Of a stretch of DNA of 21,944 bases, positions 1-6,609 are shown one piece after another. The stretch covers positions 1 to 21,944 of the forward strand of contig JBCCZC010000043.1 of the NCBI GenBank assembly GCA_039188505.1. Direction: 5' to 3'. A model generated the notes under the pieces. It did not search any database and was not told the origin of the DNA. It saw only the letters and a list, made by a program, of their open reading frames with translations. Position numbers and translations under genes: made by a program. How positions within the stretch are numbered: the first letter of the stretch is position 1; the number at the start of each line of letters is the position of its first letter. The stretch is from JBCCZC01 sp039188505. GTDB taxonomy: Bacteria; Pseudomonadota; Gammaproteobacteria; Xanthomonadales; SZUA-38.

Positions 1-2065
1 CGCAGCTGACGGGCCGCTGGCGGCAGACGCTATCCATCGGCTGGCCGTCGATCTTGCCGGCGGTCTTGCCGCGGTGCATGAAGCCGGCATCAGCCATGGC
101 GATCTGAAACCCGCCAACGTCTGGCTCGACGATCGCGGTCGCGCGCTGCTGATGGATTTCGGGGCTGCGACTCCGGTCGACGACGATCGCCCGGCGCGCT
201 TCGGCTCCCCGGTCACCATGGCGCCGGAGCTGTTCGATGGCGGGGCGGCGGGGCCCGCGGCGGACGTGTGGGCACTCGGCGCCGTTCTCAGCTTCGCGGC
301 AACCGGCGCTTATCCCATCGCGGGCGACAGTTTCGAGACGATCCGCGAGACCCACCGTCGCGGGGCTGACGCGGGGCGGGTGATCAGCGCAGCGCCGCTC
401 GCCGCCGATATGCGCCGCCTGATCACCACGATGCTGGCCGCTGCGCCCGCGGAACGCCCGACCCCCGAGGCCGCACTGCGCGAACTCACCGAGATCCAGA
501 CCGCACCGCAGCGGCGCCTCCGTCGTCGCGCCCTGGCAGCCGCGGTGGCGTCGCTGGTGATTGGGCTGGTCGCCTCGCTCCTGTTCCTGCGGCAAGCGCA
601 CGAATCCGAGGCGCAGAGCAAGCTGCTCCTCGAGCGCTCGGAAGCCGTTTCCGAGCTGCTCTTCGAGGTCATCGACCGGCCGCGTTTCGCCGGTCCTGGC
701 GCCACCATCGCCGAGGGCATCCGTGGGCTTGCGGGCCAGATCGACGACGCCCTCGTGGACGACCCGGTCGGGCGCGCCGAGCTGCTCACCCACCTCGGCC
801 ATACGACCATGGATATCGAGGACCTCGAGCTGGCGGGGCGTTGGCTGGACGAGGCAATAGTGCTCTTCGAGGCCGAGGGAATCAGGGACGAGCGAGCGCG
901 CTACGCGACGCGCATGAAGGCCAACCTGCTGGCCCGCGCGGGGCGCTTCGAGGAAGGTGTCGACCTCATCACCGGCGACACCGGCGCCATCACGCTGGGC
1001 GGGGCTGAGACGGCCTCGGACCTGCTCGACGCCTTTACGTTCATCAACATCCGCTCCCAGACCGGGCGCGACAACGGACCGCTCGTCGAGCTTGCCGAGA
1101 CGGCAAATCAGCTGGCGGACGGTATCGCCTGGACCAAGCCATCGTTTCGACTGCACGGCTATGAGTCGCTCGCTCGGATCCAGGTGACGACCGGGCAGTA
1201 CCGGGAAGCCGAGGCGACGCTCGACGCGGGTGTGATGTGGGCAGCGGCCGCGGGGATCGAGGACCCCGACGGCCAGCTGCAGGTGCTGCGCGAGTACCAG
1301 GTGCAGGTCTACATCGAAACCGGCCGCCTTCGCGAAGCGGAAGCCACGCTCACCCGGAACCTCGAGATTCTCCGCGACTGGCTCGGACCCGATCACTTCG
1401 ACACCATCCGAGCCGAGAATCTGCAGGGCATCCTGCTCTACAACATGGGTCGCTTCGAGGACGCGGCGGCGCTGCTGGAGGTGCTCTACGCCCGTATCGG
1501 TGACCTGCCGTCGATCGACGACGGCATCCGCGTCGATGTCGGCAGCAACCTCGCGAATGCGCTGAAGGAGATCGGACGCAAGGACGAGGCCATGGCGATG
1601 TACGAGGCCAGCCGCGACCTTGCCCGCGAGCGGTCGGGATCGAACGACATCCGCGTCCTCATGCTGTCGAGCAACATCGCCGAGCTGCACGTCGATCTCG
1701 GGCAATGGGCTGAGGCCCATGCCGTTGCCGAGGAAACGCTGGCTCTGGACGAAGCCGCCCTCGGACCCGCGCACCCGTTCACCAACCACGCCCGCACCAT
1801 GCTCGGCAGCGCGCTCACCGGCCTGGGCCGCCTCGATGAAGCCGAGGCTGCGTTGGAAACGGCCCGCGGACACTTCGAGGCGACGGTTGGCGCCGGCACG
1901 CCCCTCCACCTCCAGGCGTCCATCGCGCTGGCGCGTAATCTGCTCGCGCAGGGTCGAACCGCGGCAGCCCGCGAGCTGGCATCGAAGCTGCTACCGGTGG
2001 CCCTCGAGTCGCTGGGCGCCGAGCATCCCTACAGCCGCAGCCTCGCCGAACTCGCGGCCGGCTGA
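1..2065 (+). CDS. Transmembrane Ser/Thr protein kinase with TPR domain (5' truncated)
   Basis: The frame is open from base 2, so the true start and the glycine loop and lysine of the kinase N-lobe lie outside the window. Visible kinase motifs are a catalytic loop HGDLKPANVW (bases 95-124), the metal-binding DFG (155-163) and an APE motif (MAPELF). The usual HRD arginine is Gly, so this is a non-RD kinase that probably does not need activation-loop phosphorylation. A basic stretch and one membrane span follow (about bases 530-590), then roughly 490 residues of helical TPR-like repeats rich in A, E and L. By family knowledge the kinase is cytoplasmic and the TPR part lies across the membrane as a sensor or protein-binding surface. 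It has the same architecture as the kinase at 15234-17807. The substrate is unknown. It ends in TGA, 25 nt from the convergent M24 gene. Confidence 0.9.
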   Translation, partial: AADGPLAADAIHRLAVDLAGGLAAVHEAGISHGDLKPANVWLDDRGRALLMDFGAATPVDDDRPARFGSPVTMAPELFDGGAAGPAADVWALGAVLSFAATGAYPIAGDSFETIRETHRRGADAGRVISAAPLAADMRRLITTMLAAAPAERPTPEAALRELTEIQTAPQRRLRRRALAAAVASLVIGLVASLLFLRQAHESEAQSKLLLERSEAVSELLFEVIDRPRFAGPGATIAEGIRGLAGQIDDALVDDPVGRAELLTHLGHTTMDIEDLELAGRWLDEAIVLFEAEGIRDERARYATRMKANLLARAGRFEEGVDLITGDTGAITLGGAETASDLLDAFTFINIRSQTGRDNGPLVELAETANQLADGIAWTKPSFRLHGYESLARIQVTTGQYREAEATLDAGVMWAAAAGIEDPDGQLQVLREYQVQVYIETGRLREAEATLTRNLEILRDWLGPDHFDTIRAENLQGILLYNMGRFEDAAALLEVLYARIGDLPSIDDGIRVDVGSNLANALKEIGRKDEAMAMYEASRDLARERSGSNDIRVLMLSSNIAELHVDLGQWAEAHAVAEETLALDEAALGPAHPFTNHARTMLGSALTGLGRLDEAEAALETARGHFEATVGAGTPLHLQASIALARNLLAQGRTAAARELASKLLPVALESLGAEHPYSRSLAELAAG

Positions 2066-2090
2066 GCACTGGCCAAGGCTAGAGCGCCTT

Positions 2091-3323
2091 TCAGATGCAG
2101 ATGATGTCCAGGTCGGCGCTGGTCAGCAGCTCATAGCCATCGGCCGTGATCTGCACCGTGTCCTCGATGTGCACCGATCCCCAGCCAAGTTCGGTAAAGG
2201 GCATGTCGATGTTGAGCACCATCCCGGGCTCCGTGACCAGGTCCTGAAGCAGGCCCTGCTGGCTACCCGCGGGACGCGGGTCTTCGCTGTGCTCCAGGCC
2301 GACGATATGAGGCGTGGCGTAGACAAACTCCGGTAGGCCACTCCCGCGCACGGCCGCGACTACCGTCTCCGCAAGCTCCCGGAAGCGGACGCCCGGCCGC
2401 AGCAGCGGCTGGGCTGCCTCCCAGCCCGTGCACAGCGCCCCGTGGCGCTGCCGCATGAGCGCGTCCGGCTCGCCCAGCACCACGCAGCGGCCGAAGTCGC
2501 CGTGGTAGCGCCGCCAGGTCCCCAGCGCGTCGACAAACATCGGCTCTCCGCGGCGGATATGGCCCGCCGGTGGCCCGCCCGCGCCGCACATGAGGTAGCT
2601 GCCCTGGCCTCCTGCTGCCGCCATGGCCGTGAAATAGGCCGTTTCGATCTCACTCCAGGCCACGCCCTCCCCGAAGCACGCGACTGCCGTTCGCGCCGCT
2701 GCCTCGTTGATTCGTGCGGCCTCGCGCATGACAGCGAGCTCGGCCTCGGTCTTCACGGCACGGATCTGCTGGAAGAGGGACACGTCGGTTCGGCACTCGG
2801 CCTGGGTGAGGCCAGCCGCATCGAGCCAGCCGGCGACGCGCGTGTCGTCCGCCACCAGCTTGCCCCCCGCAAGGCCTGCGGCCCGCAGCGCCCGGGCCAA
2901 CGCGCCGCGGGCATTGCCGGCCACGCGACCGGCCTGCGCGCGGATGGCGGCGATCCACTGCTGCTCGAGGTCCGTCAGCTCGGCATCGGGCCGCACCGGC
3001 CAACCGCCATAGGGCTTGCCGTCGAGGGCGATGGTGTCCTGCTCGTCCTCGGGGCTTGAATAGATGAACGTCTCGGCCATCCAGGTACCGCCGTCGGTCA
3101 CCAGCCGCCGCAGCTCCATGCTGGGGAGAACGAGCGCCGCGGGCCGGTTTTCGTCGGCCGGCAGCACCGCGAAGAAGGCCGCGTCGAACTGTGCCGCGCT
3201 CATCAGCAGGCCCCAGTAGCTGCTGAGGTAATAGACGTTGAGGGGCTGGGCCGCAACGAGGCCATCGACGCCGGCGGCCGCCATCAGTTCGCGGGCCCGC
3301 GGCAGATTGGCCAGGACGGTCAT
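2091..3323 (-). CDS. M24 family (creatinase/aminopeptidase P-like) metalloenzyme
   Basis: 410 aa, no signal peptide, so cytoplasmic. The N-terminal half (about 1-180) resembles the creatinase/prolidase N domain and the C-terminal half (about 190-405) the pita-bread fold. Candidate metal ligands are D265 (FVDALG), D276 (HGDFGR), H339 (ATPHIVG), D373 (PGMVLNIDMPF) and E387 (VHIEDT). In most M24 peptidases the fourth ligand is Glu in an 'LTIEP' motif. Here it is Asp, which may mean altered metal affinity or substrate. The family includes Xaa-Pro aminopeptidases, prolidases, creatinase and DMSP lyase DddP, so peptidase activity is likely but not proven. The ATG has only a weak GGAG 10 nt upstream. 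It overlaps the stop of a possible small ORF as ATGA. It is convergent with the kinase at 1-2065. Confidence 0.88.
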   Translation of the reverse strand: MTVLANLPRARELMAAAGVDGLVAAQPLNVYYLSSYWGLLMSAAQFDAAFFAVLPADENRPAALVLPSMELRRLVTDGGTWMAETFIYSSPEDEQDTIALDGKPYGGWPVRPDAELTDLEQQWIAAIRAQAGRVAGNARGALARALRAAGLAGGKLVADDTRVAGWLDAAGLTQAECRTDVSLFQQIRAVKTEAELAVMREAARINEAAARTAVACFGEGVAWSEIETAYFTAMAAAGGQGSYLMCGAGGPPAGHIRRGEPMFVDALGTWRRYHGDFGRCVVLGEPDALMRQRHGALCTGWEAAQPLLRPGVRFRELAETVVAAVRGSGLPEFVYATPHIVGLEHSEDPRPAGSQQGLLQDLVTEPGMVLNIDMPFTELGWGSVHIEDTVQITADGYELLTSADLDIICI

Positions 3324-3571
3324 AGTGCGTTTGCTCCGCGTACTGCTGCTGCGCCGAGATCCGCCTTGGCATCGGCGGGTGGTCCGCCGCAGATGATCCC
3401 GTCGGCGTGGGTCCCGTTGAGCTGATGGCTCGAGGTGGCCGTCGGGAGACTCATGCCGCTGATCCCGGTCGCGAAGTGAGGGGCATCCTCGGTGTACGTG
3501 GCGGCGCCGTCAGGACCGCCGCTCGAATGACTTGCCGTGCGCGCATGGTCCCTCCTACCGTTGCCTGCCAA
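3320..3571 (-). CDS. Possible small ORF upstream of and overlapping the M24 gene
   Basis: I do not recognise this product. The frame gives up to 83 codons from a TTG and its TGA overlaps the M24 start as ATGA, as in coupled genes. From about base 3510 to 3350 the codons are strongly GC-ending, as in the neighbouring real genes. Against it, the TTG has no good ribosome site. The best Shine-Dalgarno nearby (AGGAGG) instead serves an ATG at 3546 in another frame, which gives only 31 codons, ending at 3451. A frame jump between the 3546 start and this frame would give one ORF of about 75 codons with a good start and the coupled stop. The sequence has no signal peptide, membrane span or known motif. 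Confidence 0.25.
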   Translation of the reverse strand: MAGNGRRDHARTASHSSGGPDGAATYTEDAPHFATGISGMSLPTATSSHQLNGTHADGIICGGPPADAKADLGAAAVRGANAL

Positions 3572-3807
3572 GCATTGCCGCCGACCACGATTCTAACCAC
3601 CGCGAGCGCCGGGTAGCGACCGACGTTCTCTGGGCGGATTCCCTGCCGGCCACAGCCGGCCAGCACCATTGGCAACAGCCCGATGTAACCCTTTCGCAAT
3701 TCCATACGTCCAAGTCTCGAGAAGGTCGCCTTCCGCGGTGGGGGCGGATGCGGCCCGTTGACCGTTGGTCGGGTCCGCATGCCCAAGGGGGAAAGGATCA
3801 TGAACGC
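3324..3807. other. Divergent intergenic region between M24 gene and MBOAT operon
   Basis: 484 bases between two divergently read units. Both promoters must lie here, but I see no convincing -35/-10 pair. It holds the doubtful ORF at 3320-3571 and a hairpin at 3748-3780 just before the MBOAT start. A minus-strand frame from ATG 3705 begins with a lipobox-like LLPMVLAGC but has no ribosome site and poor codon use, so I do not call it. Confidence 0.6.
3748..3780 (+). promoter_or_regulatory. Hairpin in the 5' leader of the MBOAT operon
   Basis: ATGCGGCCCG (3748-3757) pairs with CGGGTCCGCAT (3770-3780) over 10 bp with one bulged T and a 12-nt loop. It ends 27 nt before the MBOAT ATG and is not followed by a T run, so it is not an obvious terminator. 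It could be a translational control element or a repeat-like palindrome. Confidence 0.35.
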
Positions 3808-5220
3808 ATGATCTTCAACACGCCGCTCTTCTATTTCTTCTTCGTGGCCTTCATGGCCGTCTACGGCCTGCTGCTCCTGCGCCATCGGCCGCGGGTGCTT
3901 TTCATCATCGTGGCGAGCCTCGTGTTCTACGGGGCCTGGAACTGGCGCTTCATCCCGCTCCTGGTCGGCAGCGCCGTCGCCGACTACTTCATCGCCCAGG
4001 CCATCGGCAACGCCACCAGCCAGGGACGGAAGAAGTTTCTCGTCACGCTATCGCTGACGATCAACCTCGGCATCCTGGCGCTCTTCAAGTACGCCGACTT
4101 CGTGCTGCAGTCCGTGCAGGACTTCCTCCTGGTCTTCGGCGTCGAGGCCTCGCTCCCCACGCTGTCCTGGGTGCTGCCGGTCGGCATTTCCTTCTACACC
4201 TTCCAGTCGCTCAGCTACACGATCGACGTCTACCGCGGCGACATGGCGCCGCGGCGTGGGCTCTTCGAATTCGTGGCGTCGGTATCGTTCTTCCCGCAGC
4301 TCGTCGCGGGCCCGATCCTCCGGGCGCGGCAGATCCTGCCGCAGATGCACGCGATTCCCGTCCCGACCTGGGTCGACGCAAAGCACGGCTTCCTGCTGAT
4401 CACAGCGGGCGTGATCAAGAAGACCATCGCCGACCTGCTGGCGATTCCAGCGGAGAAGGCCTTCGACACGACGGGCTCGGTCAGCCTGCTCGAGACCTGG
4501 ACCGGTGTGCTCGCCTTCGCCGGACAGATCTACGGCGACTTCGCCGGCTATACCGACATGGCGATTGGCATCGCCCTGCTGATGGGCTTCAAGATCCCGC
4601 TGAACTTCCGGGTGCCCTACTTCGCCGTATCGCCGGTGGATTTCTGGCGCCGCTGGCACATCTCTCTCTCGTCGTGGCTGCGCGACTACCTCTACATCTC
4701 GCTCGGCGGTAACCGCAACAACCGGCGCTGGCGCAACGTGATGATCACCATGCTCCTGGGCGGTCTTTGGCACGGCGCGGCCTGGACCTTCGTGGCCTGG
4801 GGCTTCTTCCACGGGCTGATCATCGCCGGCACGCACGCGCTCGCGAATCTGCGGATCTTCGCGGGCTTCGGGGCCGAGGCCGGTGGCTGGCGCCGGCTGG
4901 TAAAGTGGGCGATCACGTTCTACCTGGTCCTCATCGGCTGGGTCTTCTTCCGCGCGACCAGCCTCGGCGGCGCCGTCGACCTCCTGGCCGATATGCACCT
5001 GCTGAACGCGCTGCCCGCCGCAGGCCACGCGGCGACGTTGATCTTCGGCCTGACGGTCGCCGCGGTCTTTCTCATGCACCTCATGGACTTCGGTGTCCTG
5101 CGCGGTGCGACGTGGCTGGAGCGCAAGCCCTGGCTCTTCTGGGCGCTGATCTTCATCGGCCAGTCCCTTTGTCTCTGGATCGGAGCACCGAGCGATGAAT
5201 TCATCTACTTCCAGTTCTGA
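3808..5220 (+). CDS. MBOAT family membrane O-acyltransferase (AlgI/DltB/PatA-like)
   Basis: 470 aa, polytopic. It carries the classical AlgI-type signatures: LPVGISFYTFQSLSY, QLVAGPI, WRRWHISLSSWLRDYLY with H284, and LLGGLWHGAAW with the catalytic His H322. By family knowledge such proteins pass acyl (usually acetyl) groups across the inner membrane for O-acetylation of a polysaccharide or peptidoglycan in the periplasm. The ATG at 3808 is chosen because it follows AAAGGA by 10 nt and starts directly at the first hydrophobic segment (MIFNTPLFYFFF); the open frame upstream is not needed. It overlaps the next gene by 26 nt, so the two are one operon. No alginate, cellulose or other polymer synthesis genes lie next to it, so the acceptor is unknown. 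Confidence 0.93.
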   Translation: MIFNTPLFYFFFVAFMAVYGLLLLRHRPRVLFIIVASLVFYGAWNWRFIPLLVGSAVADYFIAQAIGNATSQGRKKFLVTLSLTINLGILALFKYADFVLQSVQDFLLVFGVEASLPTLSWVLPVGISFYTFQSLSYTIDVYRGDMAPRRGLFEFVASVSFFPQLVAGPILRARQILPQMHAIPVPTWVDAKHGFLLITAGVIKKTIADLLAIPAEKAFDTTGSVSLLETWTGVLAFAGQIYGDFAGYTDMAIGIALLMGFKIPLNFRVPYFAVSPVDFWRRWHISLSSWLRDYLYISLGGNRNNRRWRNVMITMLLGGLWHGAAWTFVAWGFFHGLIIAGTHALANLRIFAGFGAEAGGWRRLVKWAITFYLVLIGWVFFRATSLGGAVDLLADMHLLNALPAAGHAATLIFGLTVAAVFLMHLMDFGVLRGATWLERKPWLFWALIFIGQSLCLWIGAPSDEFIYFQF

Positions 5221-6439
5221 GCCGATGCCCTTCGACACGGGTGCTGCCCGGCGGGTGAACCTGAAGATCTTCGCGATCATCACGCTGGGGATGGCCGCCT
5301 GCCTCGGCACCTTCCGCATCGGCATCTATCTGAACGACGTCAGCGGAGACACGATCATGTCGCGGGTCGCCTCGGCGCGCGAGCAGCTGCCCAAGGTCGT
5401 CGCGGTCGACGAACCGGAGATCGTCATGGTCTTCGGCTCGTCGATGGTCCAGGCGGGCTTCGGGGCCCGGCAGTTCGATCGCGAGCTAAAGGCGCAGGGC
5501 GTCACCGACGTGAAGAGCTTCAACTTCGGTTTCGGCGGCCTGAACCCGCTGTTCCAGGATTTCCTTGCGCGCCGGATCCGCGACGAGTTCGTCGCCTCGG
5601 ACCGACGGCTGCGCCTGGCCGTCATTGAGTTCAACCCGTTCCAGACCACGGTGCGACGGCGCGACGGGGCCCGCCCCATCGAGGACACGATGATGTCGAC
5701 GCTGATGACCGGCGAGGAGATCTGGGAGGTGTTCCTCGCCGACCCCGAGCGCGGCACGCAGCTCTTCACGATCCACTACCTGCGCAACGACATCTCCGCC
5801 GAAGCCACGGGCAGCCAGTTCGCCGGCTTCCTGTCACCGCCGCGACCGCGCAGCGAGCTGCCGGTCGACGAGGCGGCCCAGGCGCAGCGAGAGGAGCTCA
5901 ACGGCATCCTGAACGAGCGCTTCGAGGAGGACTATCCTGACTACACGGGCGAGCCCTGGTACTGGGACTGGCAGGGCTCCGGGACCATTCGCCAGGAGCG
6001 CTCCGAGGACACGGTCCTCAAGCTCGAGCAGCTCTATGAGACCCTGCAGACGCCGCGCATGCTCGAGAACGACCGCCTCAACCGCATCCACTGCTGCGAC
6101 ATCGTCGAGATGCATTTCGACGAGGAGCTCGTCGAGGCCTTCGTGCGCATCGTGGAGGTCTTCAAGACCTTCGCGGATGAGATCGAGGTCGTGATGCTGC
6201 CGCGTAACACGGGCTGGATCCAGTATCCGCCAGAGGGCCGCGAGCGCCTCGACGCGGTGCTCGCGCGGCTCGAGGCGGTCACCGGCATCCCGGTACTGGA
6301 TTTCCAGGAGGTCGAGGGCATCACGCCGGAGCTCTTCAGCGACACGACGCATCTGACGCGCTACGGCGGCGAGGAGGTCTTCACCCGCTTCCTGGCCGAC
6401 CGCTACGCGCCGCGGCTGCGAGCGGGCGGAGGCAACTAG
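5195..6439 (+). CDS. Membrane-anchored SGNH/GDSL-like protein, acyltransferase partner
   Basis: 414 aa with one N-terminal membrane span (about 23-46) and a large domain predicted to be periplasmic. An SGNH hydrolase block I is seen at 80-90 (FGSSMVQAGFG, nucleophile candidate S83) and a block V at 382-390 (SDTTHLTRYGG, D383 and H386). This arrangement and its position behind an MBOAT gene match the AlgJ/AlgX, PatB and DltD idea: the MBOAT exports the acyl group and the SGNH partner places it on the polymer. The ATG at 5195 follows GGAG by 9 nt and overlaps the MBOAT stop. An in-frame ATG at 5225 is a possible alternative that would remove the overlap. Sequence between the two motifs is acidic and not familiar to me. 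Confidence 0.8.
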   Translation: MNSSTSSSEPMPFDTGAARRVNLKIFAIITLGMAACLGTFRIGIYLNDVSGDTIMSRVASAREQLPKVVAVDEPEIVMVFGSSMVQAGFGARQFDRELKAQGVTDVKSFNFGFGGLNPLFQDFLARRIRDEFVASDRRLRLAVIEFNPFQTTVRRRDGARPIEDTMMSTLMTGEEIWEVFLADPERGTQLFTIHYLRNDISAEATGSQFAGFLSPPRPRSELPVDEAAQAQREELNGILNERFEEDYPDYTGEPWYWDWQGSGTIRQERSEDTVLKLEQLYETLQTPRMLENDRLNRIHCCDIVEMHFDEELVEAFVRIVEVFKTFADEIEVVMLPRNTGWIQYPPEGRERLDAVLARLEAVTGIPVLDFQEVEGITPELFSDTTHLTRYGGEEVFTRFLADRYAPRLRAGGGN

Positions 6440-6546
6440 GCGGGGCGATCCTCAGGCCTCTCTTGCACCGTCCTACGGACTGCCTGAAGCAGACAACCGG
6501 GACCGCTGGCGCGAACTCCGCGGCCGGTGGCGAGTCAGCGAAAACG

Positions 6547-6563
6547 CCGGCGTCTGTCGCCGG
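6547..6563 (-). terminator. Candidate rho-independent terminator for the Ig-like protein operon
   Basis: Between the convergent genes ending at 6439 and 6610. CCGGCG and CGCCGG form a perfect 6-bp stem with a 5-nt loop. Read on the minus strand it is followed by CG and then TTTT. The short T run makes this moderate evidence only. Confidence 0.4.
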
Positions 6564-6609
6564 GTGGTTCGCCGCGCCGGCACTCGCGGACAATCGCCCG
6601 GGCGCCTGT

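Noticed and set aside
3451..3705. Minus-strand frame from ATG 3705 starting with a lipobox-like LLPMVLAGC
   Set aside because: No ribosome site, poor codon use and a tail without any protein-like pattern; the lipobox match is probably chance.
4048..5325. Long minus-strand open frame across the MBOAT gene
   Set aside because: Shadow of a strongly supported coding gene; low-complexity charged translation typical of antisense in high-GC DNA.
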